Positions 45,981 to 55,738 of a stretch of 64,000 bases of DNA are shown here, piece after piece. Made by a program: the position numbers and the translations under genes. The notes below the pieces were generated by a model, which worked only from the letters and a program-made list of their open reading frames with translations, made no database searches and was not told the DNA's origin. This DNA comes from Dactylellina haptotyla (Eukaryota; Ascomycota; Orbiliomycetes; Orbiliales; Orbiliaceae), in the NCBI GenBank assembly GCA_031310005.1, contig CM062385.1, positions 3,348,001-3,412,000 of the forward strand, given 5' to 3'. The number at the start of each line of letters is the position of its first letter. Positions within the stretch are counted from its first letter, which is position 1.

Positions 45981-46232
45981 ATGCCGTGTAAATCACCGGG
46001 CGAGCTGCCGCATTCCAATCACTTTGGCACCTGGATCGAGAACGCAGCCATCAACCTCGAAGTCCACGGCATCTGCTACGCCTGGGCCTTCGAGTCTGGG
46101 AGGGTCCGCCGCAAGTGGAAATACTACCTCTATTCCAACCGCTGATGGTTCTCGTCCATGCGTATCGGCGGTTCGGTGATCGATCAGAGTATCTTCGACC
46201 GGATTCACCAGGCTCAGAAGAACGGAAGGTAG
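45981..46232 (+). pseudogene. cluster member E, interrupted by an in-frame TGA
   Basis: The plus-strand frame starts Met-Pro-Cys-Lys-Ser. It reaches a TGA at 46143-46145 and then continues in the same frame to Ser-Ile-Phe-Asp-Arg-Ile-His-Gln-Ala-Gln and a TAG at 46230-46232. With the TGA read as one codon it has normal family length (about 83). The stop may be a point mutation (CGA to TGA would fit) or a read-through codon. The following base context (TGATG) also creates an overlapping ATG in another frame with no family similarity. Confidence 0.6.
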
Positions 46233-46489
46233 ACCGAATACTCGGGTTGTTCGGGAAGGCGCTTCACCTCGAGCCTTTTCGGAAGGTCGTTCTCCACCCG
46301 TTATCTCTATCGCCTCAGTACCGGGCCCGCGCGCTGGGTCAGCACAATTTCGGCCAGCGCCGCAACGTTAACGAGCCGACTATTGTATTTTCGTATATAC
46401 TCCAGAAACTAGGGATTTCCTTATCGAATATATAAACCATATACAAAAACCTGATCACCACCAGTCGGAGGTATATACAAGTTTATATA

Positions 46490-48165
46490 ATGGCGTCGGC
46501 ATACAATATGTGGGTTGCGGGTCAAGAGCGCCCTGGTCGAAGCGAACAGTAACTACACACAATTCTTTATATCCCAATCTGCCGTTACGACAGCTAATTG
46601 AATTTTAGGATACCAGTCGAGGACCCTTCTACAGGCGAGATATTTGCACAGTGAGTTTTCTATATCTATTTTAATGCAAACTCTCAATATAAATATTAAT
46701 GTATGAGTTGGCTAGCTGCCATGCTGCTTCCGTAGAAGATGTCGAGGAAACCGTCCAACTGGCCCACGAGGCCTTCAAGTCAGGCATCTGGTCCAAAAAG
46801 CCACGCCATGAACGAGCTGATGTCCTCGAAAAAGCTGCCTCGCTTTTGGCTGCCTCTCTCGCCGACCTCATCGCCCTCGAGGTGCAACAGACCGGCCGGG
46901 CCATTCGCGAGATGAACGCCCAAGTCCCATCTCTCGTCCGTTGGTTTAAGTACTACGCTGCCCTCCTTCGCACCCAAGAGCGTTCCGTCCTCCCCACTAT
47001 CGGGAAACTACACAACTGGATCGACCGGAAGCCGCTGGGTGTGGTGGTCCAGATCACTCCATTCAACCACCCGCTTCTCATTGCCGTCAAGAAACTGGCG
47101 CCGGCACTCGCAGCAGGGAACAGTGTCATCCTCAAACCCAGCGAATTGACCCCTCTCACCTCTTTACGCCTGGGTAAAATATTAAAAGAAGCAGGAATCC
47201 CCGACGGTGTGTTCTCGGTCCTTCCGGGCTACGGTATAACCACCGGGAAGGCTCTGGTGTCCCACCCGCTCGTTCGCAAGGTAGACGTAACCGGTGGTAC
47301 CGTCGCCGGGAAAGCGATTGGTTCTATTGTCGGTGGGAATCTGGCAAAATACACCGCAGAACTAGGCGGGAAAGCGCCATTGGTAGTGTTTGGGAACGCC
47401 GATGTACAAGCCGCGGTGAACGGTATTGCCTTTGGAGCGTTCATCGCCAGCGGACAAACCTGTGTCGCAGCGACTAGGATACTCGTCCAGGACACAATTT
47501 TCGACACAGTCCTCGAGTCACTCGCCGGCAAAGCTGAGTTAATAATAACCCGGATGGGTTCTCCCAAAAATGTTGAGTCTATGATGGGGCCACTTATATC
47601 CGCCCGTCAGCTGGAAAACGTGGAAACTCTCGTGGAAGACGCTGTTAAAAGTGGTAAAGCGGCCCTTATAATAGGCGGTGGTCGTCTCCGTGATGCCAGC
47701 CAACTCGATAATTTCGACCTTTCCAAAGGATACTTTTTCCCCCCCACGGTCCTCATATCCACCTCTCCCGGTAGCATTCTTGAAACTCGTATCTGGAAAG
47801 AAGAAGCTTTCGGTCCTGTTATCGTTCTTGTTCCTTTCTCCACGGAAGAAGAAGCCATTCGGTTGGCAAACGATAGTGACTTCGGACTCGGTGCGGCCGT
47901 GTGGACGAAGGATCTCAGTTTGGCTTTCAGGGTCTCCGAGGAGATTGATGCCGGTATCGTCTGGATCAATACCCATCATAGGAATGATCCGTCGAGTCCG
48001 TGGGGAGGGACCAAAGCGGATAGCGGGGTGGGCAGCGAGAATGGAGTTGAGGCGTACAACGCGTACACCAAGTCTAAGAGTACGATTATAAACTATGCGT
48101 CGAGTGCTGAGATGGCAGGAGATGATTGGTTTCAGGTAGGCAAGGGTGATGTGAGGTATGGATAG
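46490..48165 (+). CDS. aldehyde dehydrogenase family protein, three exons
   Basis: Exons 46490-46548, 46609-46650 and 46716-48165 join to 516 residues. It is an NAD(P)-dependent aldehyde dehydrogenase of the medium-length ALDH superfamily. Motifs in order are Gln-Ile-Thr-Pro-Phe-Asn-His-Pro near 125, Lys-Pro-Ser-Glu near 150, Glu-Leu-Gly-Gly-Lys-Ala-Pro (catalytic Glu near 250), and Gly-Gln-Thr-Cys (nucleophile Cys near 282). Glu-Ala-Phe-Gly-Pro-Val then lies near 365. The terminal Pro-Trp-Gly-Gly region is present. The start is directly preceded by TATATAA at 46483-46489. It stands inside the small-protein cluster but does not resemble it, so a functional link is unproven. Confidence 0.92.
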
Positions 48166-48171
48166 ATTTAT

Positions 48172-48177
<6 letters not shown>

Positions 48178-48202
<25 letters not shown>

Positions 48203-48204
48203 AA
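48178..48204. repeat. TA dinucleotide microsatellite
   Basis: A run of about 13 TA units lies just after the aldehyde dehydrogenase stop, in the 104-nt gap to cluster member F. Confidence 0.8.
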
Positions 48205-48268
48205 TTGTTGTCTAAATATTCCATAATAATTAAAAGATACCAATAATGTTTCTCTTAGAATAATATAT

Positions 48269-48607
48269 TTATATATGAACATTGAGTTGTTGAGATTCTG
48301 TCTTTCGCTTCCGCTTTTGAGCTTTCCCCGCCTCGTTGGAGGATGTCGTGGACGGGGTTTGTGCATATTCTATTCGCTTTAGGATGCTAGGTGCTGGTAG
48401 TATGGCAAGGAGTTTCTCGCCGCGTGGGTTCCTGTTCCTGGCCCTCTCTCCTACTGGCCACCCCTCGCGATCGTTGCCGTAAAGGCCCCAATATACGCAG
48501 AAGTTATCATGCGATATCGGGATATCAAGCGAAGCGAGCGTGATCAACTCGAAGTTCGCGGCGTACTGGTTTTGATATGGAAACCCGCCTGGTGGAACAC
48601 ACGGCAT
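48269..48607 (-). CDS. cluster member F, small MPC...RIE protein with longer tail
   Basis: This intronless frame has 112 residues. It begins Met-Pro-Cys-Val-Pro-Pro-Gly, has a central Val-Tyr-Trp-Gly-Leu-Tyr segment and carries the signature Ser-Ile-Leu-Lys-Arg-Ile-Glu-Tyr-Ala-Gln about 35 residues before the end. The extra tail is rich in Lys/Arg/Ser (Lys-Arg-Lys-Arg-Lys) and could be a nuclear localisation signal. It is convergent with the aldehyde dehydrogenase gene, 104 nt away. Function unknown. Confidence 0.72.
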   Translation of the reverse strand: MPCVPPGGFPYQNQYAANFELITLASLDIPISHDNFCVYWGLYGNDREGWPVGERARNRNPRGEKLLAILPAPSILKRIEYAQTPSTTSSNEAGKAQKRKRKTESQQLNVHI

Positions 48608-49007
48608 CTTTGCTATAGCTATACAGCTGTATTATAGAAGTGATTATAATACTGGTTTGTACATGTGTATACAAGCCTAGTCGGTGGAGAGCAGAGGAGG
48701 AGGATGCCCCGCTTCACCGATTCCAGCGGACGAGTTGGAATTCACTGCTAAGCGCCCGACAATATACTTAAGGAGCTGGCTGTTTGCCGGGTGCTCGAAT
48801 CACAAATTGCACAGATTCTTCCTTCCCCTGACCGCAGATTGCATTCAATATATTGCAATATATATTATACATATACTCTTCATATAAACAGACCCGAGTG
48901 CCTCCTCCCAATACGCTGTATATATACGCGTACACACACTTGCAATTGTACTTGTAGCGTTTGCGTCCGTCCGGGTGCATATGGCCCCTGTATGAAATAG
49001 ACGTGCG
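48608..49007. other. divergent spacer between members F and G
   Basis: AT-rich, with TATATA runs at about 48850-48862 and 48916-48924, the latter about 85 nt before member G. A short plus-strand frame at 48684-48887 lacks the family start and end. Confidence 0.4.
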
Positions 49008-49244
49008 ATGACATGCACCGGCCACTTCTTCTGGCGGGGCCGAATCCGCATAATCATGGACCGGCCCACCGACTGCATCGAACCAAAGCAACAGCTCGAG
49101 GAGACCCAGAGCCGCTGGACAAAGACAATATACAACCAGCGGTTGATCGAAGCCCGCATCCGCAAGTTGCGAGCCGACCTACAAGCAGGCGGAGCCGGGC
49201 CAAGTCTCGTCAGCAGGATACGGCAAGCCCAGGGTGGTATCTAA
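49008..49244 (+). CDS. cluster member G, small MTC...RIR protein
   Basis: This intronless frame has 78 residues. It starts Met-Thr-Cys, the only member without Pro at position 2. The core has Thr-Gln-Ser-Arg-Trp-Thr-Lys and a basic helix-like run. The signature Ser-Leu-Val-Ser-Arg-Ile-Arg-Gln-Ala-Gln is three residues from the end. It is the first of four closely packed members on the plus strand. Function unknown. Confidence 0.73.
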   Translation: MTCTGHFFWRGRIRIIMDRPTDCIEPKQQLEETQSRWTKTIYNQRLIEARIRKLRADLQAGGAGPSLVSRIRQAQGGI

Positions 49245-49314
49245 TCTATTGATCACCCGAACGTGGGGTAGACCCATCGCGTAGCTACGTAGGCACCCCA
49301 GTGGGACCTGAAGG

Positions 49315-49530
49315 ATGCCCTGCAGCGTGCACGCCTGGCCAACAACCGTGTACTTTGTCACCTGGCTCGAATTCGAAGACCCCCCCGCCGGCTTCCATTA
49401 CCGATGGTCGGAACTCGCGAGCGCGAATAGATGGTACGACGGCCGCGTTCGAGCACTGAACGAACAACGCGCCATCGATGCAGCGGGGGCGCGGTCATTG
49501 ATCGAGCGAATCCGTGAGCATCAATCATAG
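49315..49530 (+). CDS. cluster member H, small MPC...RIR protein
   Basis: This intronless frame has 71 residues, the shortest intact member. It begins Met-Pro-Cys-Ser-Val and contains Phe-His-Tyr-Arg-Trp-Ser-Glu-Leu and Asn-Arg-Trp-Tyr-Asp. The signature Ser-Leu-Ile-Glu-Arg-Ile-Arg-Glu-His-Gln is followed by a single Ser. It starts 70 nt after member G. Function unknown. Confidence 0.75.
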   Translation: MPCSVHAWPTTVYFVTWLEFEDPPAGFHYRWSELASANRWYDGRVRALNEQRAIDAAGARSLIERIREHQS

Positions 49531-49646
49531 GCGGACTCCAATTCACTACAACTTTGATATTTTGAAGGCTTTCTCTTTGACTTCCGCATTTTCCGTCTAC
49601 GATACATATATTCATACCTAAAAACCCACAAATACACCCCCCTGGG

Positions 49647-49970
49647 ATGCCTTGCCTAACCGAGGATTGGGATTCCAAGATATCCGCCTCTGCTATATTC
49701 AACCATAACGTTATCCGCCGTGCCTGTCGTTTGGAAGAGGTGCTCCAAGACACAGTAGCTGGCCAAAGACGCCTCCTCAGTCTGATATCATTATTCTGGA
49801 GCCATATTGTAAAGTGGCAGCGCAGGTCGGACGAGCAGGCCGAACTAGTCGTCAAGACTCTTCTCTCAGGGAACCACGGAGCCTCGGTGATCCAACGGAT
49901 TCAAGACATCAACAGAAAAGCACATGGGAAAATATCCAAAGATCAGCTACCAGCGGGACTCTCCAGTTGA
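49647..49970 (+). CDS. cluster member I, small MPC...RIQ protein
   Basis: This intronless frame has 107 residues. It begins Met-Pro-Cys-Leu-Thr-Glu and has a central Leu-Phe-Trp-Ser-His-Ile-Val-Lys-Trp-Gln-Arg-Arg segment. The signature Ser-Val-Ile-Gln-Arg-Ile-Gln-Asp-Ile-Asn is followed by a 16-residue tail rich in Lys/Ser. Its stop is only 15 nt before the ATG of member J. Function unknown. Confidence 0.75.
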   Translation: MPCLTEDWDSKISASAIFNHNVIRRACRLEEVLQDTVAGQRRLLSLISLFWSHIVKWQRRSDEQAELVVKTLLSGNHGASVIQRIQDINRKAHGKISKDQLPAGLSS

Positions 49971-49985
49971 TGTCAACCCTTCGTC

Positions 49986-50279
49986 ATGCCTTGCTTGATT
50001 CAAGAATTCAGGACACCCGACGGCAAACACGGGAATCGTGCGGACCACCCGCGAATCCGTTTCAACCATTTCCGACTGGATGACATCAGAGTAACTTATG
50101 AGTTTCTCACTTTAATGGAAGGCGATATGAGCGAATTTTACCTCACGTTAAATGGCTGTTGGCAACGGATGATCTTCTCACAGAGACGCTGGGAGGAAGA
50201 GGGCTCCAGGAAGATGAAGAGGACGTTGAACCTCCCAGGGATATCCGTGATGCAGAGGATAAGAGACGCCAATCGCTGA
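49986..50279 (+). CDS. cluster member J, small MPC...RIR protein
   Basis: This intronless frame has 97 residues. It begins Met-Pro-Cys-Leu-Ile-Gln-Glu and has a central Asn-Gly-Cys-Trp-Gln-Arg-Met...Arg-Arg-Trp-Glu-Glu segment. The signature Ser-Val-Met-Gln-Arg-Ile-Arg-Asp-Ala-Asn lies one residue before the end. No separate promoter can fit in the 15 nt after member I, so co-transcription is likely. It is the last member seen on this side. Function unknown. Confidence 0.75.
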   Translation: MPCLIQEFRTPDGKHGNRADHPRIRFNHFRLDDIRVTYEFLTLMEGDMSEFYLTLNGCWQRMIFSQRRWEEEGSRKMKRTLNLPGISVMQRIRDANR

Positions 50280-53200
50280 GCTATAAAGGCGGCTACGGGT
50301 TTTTTTGACTGAATACTATAGAAGAGGGAGCTCAGTTGACTTCGAATTGTCCATCCTCTATCGAAATATTATGACGTTCTTTTTTGATGGGTTTCGGAGT
50401 CCATGACTACGCGCGAAAGACGCCCAACCCCGTGAAGACGGTCAATCCCTTTCTCCTGTGTCTCGGTCTTTTAGGATTCCGTTTTGCAATGGCCCTTGTC
50501 TAGTCGGGCTCTTGGGCAACGGGCGTCGCACTGCCAGCCGCGCACAAAACATACAATTTACCCAACGTTTCGCCCTTTGTCGCTATTTGTATTTCTTTCA
50601 TCCGCGTTGGAACGTTAGTTGGCCGTGGCCACCCAAAAAACTAAGTTTTTCAAACGATCGCGCCGCCGATTTCCGACGGAGGTATCGAGATGAGGAAGAT
50701 GGGAAACCGTGGAGGGAATCTCGATATCGATATCCAGAATTTCAGATCATTTCGAAAATCTAGGCTGCTTCTTCAAAAATCCAGTCTGATTTCCTTAGGG
50801 AGGGCGGTCTAACTTTTTTCTCACTTCCCCAAGGCGCCACTAAGCTTTTGCGCTGCATCGTGGCGCCGTCTGGACATACTATATGGAGCTTAGACATTGG
50901 ACATCTTTCCGCGAAAGGAGCTAAGAACAGTTTAGTAGGAACAGGTAGCACAGAAAGACAGCTGGTCTGAGCTTGCACGGTGAACTCAAACGAGTGGCGC
51001 TCATGCGCATATGCAGCGTTCTGTCCATCTATATATCAATGCTCTGACGTGTTGGATTCGACGCACGGTTGTTCCACTGATCTGTTCTTGATGTACGATA
51101 AATTGAGAAGCCACTGATTGCTAAATTCATGGGAAGAAATGGTATATCGTATTGTTGCGCAATAGTTGTCGTTTATTATGTATCTTAAATCGATCGATCT
51201 AGAACGAGATCTCATGAATCTATAGTATCCACCTCGGACCCCCACCCAAAAATTGCATGCTAGCTCCCAGTTTGATGGTCAAGGGGGGCTCCTCACCAAG
51301 CGCAATTGCTGCTGCAAGCTAGAGGAACTATCTTGATACTTGATCGCCGCAACAGCCGCCTTACGCCACCAAGGGAATAAAATTAAAAGTTGCAGTTCGT
51401 TCTAAGGAGCATGCGATGAAGGCTGACTTGCATTTACGTTCTCACAATCGGATACCATCATGCTTGATACTTGGCTGTTGGGACCCCAGTTTATATGACG
51501 AGACCATATGATGGAACTGCATGGCCTTTGGGTGCTCACAAGCCTCGCTTGACCGGGGCTTTCTGTTGCATAACTTGCTCGTTCGCATATATGCACATCG
51601 ATCGATAACCGATCGGAGTTAGACACGGTGTTTGAGTATGGATATCGATTCTTCGCCCATTGATGATGGCTTGGAGCCCATTCTTTATTTTTTCGCAAAC
51701 TCGATGCTAAAAATATAGATATCAACGGGAACCATTTCATTGAGAGGCACCACGTAGATAAGCACCAAAAGTAAATTTCTTTCCCACATGTCCTCAGGAG
51801 CCATATGGCTTGCAAGGTTTTTGTTTCGCATGGAAAGTGGGGAGGCAAAACGGAGCGACATCTAGGAACGTTTTCTATAGGCCGGTCGAGGTACCGCTAC
51901 TGCAAGTACGGATCGCGTCGCGCGACGGATAGTTCCTTTTTTCTTTGTTCCAGAGCGCGCGATGTGAAGGCTGGAGTTAGCGTTTTTCTGGCTTCCCGAC
52001 CAACGCTGGCCAGCCATTACCTCAAAAATCCCGGAGGAATCAACCTGTTTTCTGCGCGCCGAGATCTCTTGTTGCGTTCGCCAAGCGGATGCACACTCCT
52101 CCCCATCTTCGAGGCTTTGTCTGTGGCTCTCATTCTACTCGTTTGAGTTAACTGTGAATTGCATTATGCAAACTCCTTTTTTTTAGACTATGATTCTCCG
52201 GCCTTTCAACCCGCCCCACGTATTAAACCCGAAAAAGATAGAGACTCCATTGGTTTTCTTAAGCGCACTTCGACCGCTAAGACGGAAACAATCTCAGGGA
52301 GGTAAAACTTTCCGGTGATATTGATTTGATCGAAGCAGAAAAAAAGCTCCATTAGGGCCTCTCCTGTTGTGGGCCACGGGTTGAAGTTGAGGGGTAAACA
52401 GGAGGTATCCCGGTACATGTTTATCTGTAAGGTAAAATAAACGGCATTGATATCAAAATGGACGCTAGAGAGTTTCCTTTCTGTTGGGTTTCGTTGAAAC
52501 TCCGCAAATTGAGCGATAGGCCTGGCATAACAACATTGATTCAGAGTCGGAAACGGTACCGATGCTCTGACCCATGTGTGCCCAGCACGGACAATGATAT
52601 TGATAAACAGTAGGCATTGCCTGGGGTAGAGAGCAAGGGCACGTCCAGACGGGAACTTCATGAATTCAATGACAAGGAACAACGAATACGAAAGTATCAC
52701 GATTCATAACAACGGATAAGGGGACACCCAACAACACAGGTACATATGCATAATAGTTGAGGTCAACTAGTATCAAAGCGTCGACATGCGCCTGCTAGTG
52801 CGATCGAACCTGGTGAATATTCTGATACTTATGCATGCGAAGAAACTCTTAATTTCCAATGAAGGAAGAAGATGGGCTGGTGAGTCTTTTTTTTGTTGTG
52901 GTCGCTCCTTGACCCGCGATGCCGACAGTAATTCGTGGCGAGGGGCTTCGTGAATTCAAGACTATTAGTGACTGCCGGACTGTTCATCGGCCGCCGTCTG
53001 CTTAGTGTCAACCATCTTTTTCTTTTCAGATCCCTTCGTTCTGGCGACCGAGGAGAAGAGAGTCAATACCAAGAATAGTTACACCATGGCACCAGGTACA
53101 AAGTTTATTCATTGGCAAGGGAATATTCGAATCCATGTCACCTACCGTATGCACGGCAACCATATATCAATACAGATAACACATTGTAAAGACTATACAA

Positions 53201-54183
53201 TGGAACGAAAAGTATTTTGTTAATAGTTCCAATTTCTTGGTCGGTTCCTGGTACTCGATACGGACGCTACTGCGTTCCGTTTCTTATGATGTAGGATGTT
53301 TCTTTTGTCTCCTTTGACCGACAGCTTCATTACCGTGATACCACGGACACTGGCGGCTGTCAATCGTTTCTAACATGCAACACTCGCCTTTTTTTTTTGA
53401 AAACACAGAAATATGGGCTGAGGTTCAAGTAAAGAAAAGGCGAGTGGGGCGTCGGACCCCTGCCCTCCTATATTTGGTACTTCCCTCTAACCTCCAACCA
53501 TGTTGTGCCTGGTCAACCTACGCCGCGGCCGATCTTTCGTAAGGGCGCCGACACATGTTGTCACCATACAACCTCTTCCATTTTCGTGAGCGACTCTGCG
53601 ACTATCCAGTAGAACTAGCGTGGCTGCCACTCCAATGACCACACAATCACACCCTAATCCACGAGGTCCAGGAAAAGTCCGCTCGGTACCCGACCTCGAA
53701 CAATTGATGTTCCCCACTATGTCTTACTGGCTAGTCAAGGTACCTTCTGCATCATCCCGGAGTCTGCAGATTGGAAGGAAAAAAGGGAAATGTTAAGCAA
53801 GCCAGGAGATTTTTTTTTTTAAGCATATCGGGCTTACAGCAACCTCCTCAATTATCGAGTGATACCTGTCGCAAAGGAGTTGGGATGTCGAAATATATAA
53901 TGGCATAGCCGCACCTTCACAAACATCCTTTTCTTTCCATCATCATCACAATCGCAGTTATTGGCTCGCCATTCGTTTGCGCTTCTCACCGGATCTTCGA
54001 GAATTGTTCTAAGATACTCTATATCTTCAACGATCGCTCTTCGAGTTCTATCAGCAAAGCACGTTTCTACCTTCGTTTAGAAAAACGTCTTTATACTCGC
54101 TACCTCATTCGCTCAATCAAAGATATTCAAACTCTAGCTTCGTTATAGAGACCTATCTTTAATACCCAAATTAATTGCCAATC
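50280..54183. other. 3.9-kb stretch without a convincing gene
   Basis: Frames at 50458-50763, 51402-51848 and 51805-52146 look non-coding. The best candidate is listed separately (52206-52700). The last ~500 nt before 54184 are pyrimidine and A rich and look like the promoter and leader of the GPI-protein gene. Confidence 0.35.
52206..52700 (-). CDS. doubtful reading frame of 164 codons
   Basis: On the minus strand the frame is open for 164 codons with fairly protein-like composition. The upstream end starts with GTG, and the first ATG is about 12 codons in (Met-Lys-Phe-Pro-Ser-Gly). There are no splice sites, domain or neighbours to support it. It may be a chance frame. Confidence 0.2.
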   Translation of the reverse strand: MILSYSLFLVIEFMKFPSGRALALYPRQCLLFINIIVRAGHTWVRASVPFPTLNQCCYARPIAQFAEFQRNPTERKLSSVHFDINAVYFTLQINMYRDTSCLPLNFNPWPTTGEALMELFFCFDQINITGKFYLPEIVSVLAVEVRLRKPMESLSFSGLIRGAG

Positions 54184-55738
54184 ATGGTTGCCACTTCCTC
54201 TCTTGTCAAGTGCCTTTTGGCCCTGCCCGCTCTCGCTGGGTTCGCTTCCGCAGCGTATGAAGCCAACAATTACAATACAATCACTATAACCCAAGTTTCT
54301 AAGGTGGGTCGGTTTCGCAAATTCTCACTTATAATCAAGTTTTACTCACGGTATATTATTAGGTCTATGATACCAAAACCATCACTGCGACGATTTGCGA
54401 AACCGTGACGGTCAATGGAGTCCCCGTCACAATCACGCATACCGCAGTTAGCACCAAAGTTGTTGTGTCGTACTGTAAGTCTATGAGAGTCAAAGTATCT
54501 TGCAGAACGTATATTAATTAGGCATCTAGGCACTTCGACAATCACCAGCACTTGCACAGCGACAGTAAACATTCCAGGTCCTACAAAGACTGTTCAGATT
54601 CCTGGGCCTACGGAGACGAAGGTCCAGACTGTTAGCGTCGCAGGCCCCAAGGAGACCATCTCTATCCAGGGCCCAGTGCAGACAATCTACAAGCACGATA
54701 CTGTGTACCAGGGCACGACTCTAAGGGAGACTTGCACTGAGACAAGAGTCATCCCTGTAAGTTTGAAAAGTCTCGATATATATACATATAAAGCTAGTGC
54801 TAACAAGCGAACAGACCACAGTCGTTGTGAATGACTTCAAGACAAAGACGGTGTACCAGCCCGTCCCAACAACAGCCTATATCACCACCACATACACTAC
54901 TACCGACTACAAGAACCAAATCAAGACTGTCACTGCAGAGGTCGCTGTTCCGTAAGTTTTAAACATTGTGACCTATCAGGTAGTGATCCATGACTAACTG
55001 TTCTTTTTCTTGCTTTCCTAGAACTACTGTCTACAAGCCCCAGTACCAAGTTCAGACTGTTACTCTTCCAGGTGTTACCCACTATGTCACCCAGGTTCAA
55101 GGCGAAACCAAATATGTCCACCAGACTGGTATGTTCTCATATGCAGATCAATAATTCTTTTAGATGCCTGCTAACACATATGACTTCCTACAGAATACCT
55201 TACTGTTCAGCAATACTTCACCGTGACTAATGTCCAGAAGGCTACCGTTACCGATGTCCAGAAGGCTACCGTCACCGATGTCCAGAAGGCTACCGTCACC
55301 GATGTCCAGAAGGGTACCGTTACCGACGTCTTGAAGGCTACTGTTACCGATGTTGTTCACGTCAAGGAAACCCTCAAGGAGACCGTCAAGGAGACCGTTG
55401 TTAATGCATACACGGTCACTGATGTCAGGAAGCTCACTGTCACCGAGGCCCAGCCAGTCACCTATACTGATGTTCACGGTTACTCTGTCACCAAGGTTGA
55501 GGTCCAGACCAACGTCTATACTGTTACCGAAAAATCGCCTTACTCAGCACAAACCTTGACTGTGACCAAGCCATCTCCTTACGCAACTGCTAATACTGTC
55601 ACTATTGTCCAGCACACCACCGCTACGGCTACTCCTACTCAATCCAAGCCACCACAGGCCACTGGTGCTGCAAACAGACTTTCCGGCGCATCGGGAGTCT
55701 TCGCAGCCGCAGTTATCGCCGCCGTGGCACTCTTCTAA
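54184..55738 (+). CDS. GPI-anchored Thr/Val-rich cell-surface protein with tandem repeats, six exons
   Basis: Exons 54184-54303, 54363-54474, 54530-54756, 54815-54951, 55022-55128 and 55194-55738 join to 415 residues. At the third acceptor only CATCTAG (ending 54529) keeps the frame open. The signal peptide spans about 23 residues (Ala-Ser-Ala-Ala). The body is made of Thr-Val-Thr type units with a few cysteines. A run of near-identical eight-residue units (Val-Gln-Lys-Ala-Thr-Val-Thr-Asp) lies at about 350-385 in the DNA-repeat region 55231-55354. The C-terminus has a Gly-Ala-Ala-Asn omega-site region and a hydrophobic tail ending Val-Ala-Leu-Phe, a typical GPI signal. It is probably a wall or adhesin-like protein. 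It resembles the secreted protein at 583-1880 in repeat style, but not in its C-terminal domain. Confidence 0.85.
55231..55354. repeat. 24-nt tandem repeat inside the GPI-protein gene
   Basis: About five copies of a 24-nt unit (GTCCAGAAGGCTACCGTYAC + GAT) occur. The first three are almost identical, and the later ones diverge (Gly for Ala, Leu-Lys for Gln-Lys). Unit length is a multiple of three, so copy-number change keeps the frame. Confidence 0.85.

Noticed and set aside
47539-48366. Minus-strand frame of 275 codons overlapping the aldehyde dehydrogenase end
   Set aside because: It mixes the antisense of the dehydrogenase with the TA repeat (Ile-Tyr runs) and part of member F. No protein-like continuity.
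51402-51848. Minus-strand frame of 148 codons
   Set aside because: It has irregular composition, no domain and no splice or start context, and it overlaps another equally poor frame.
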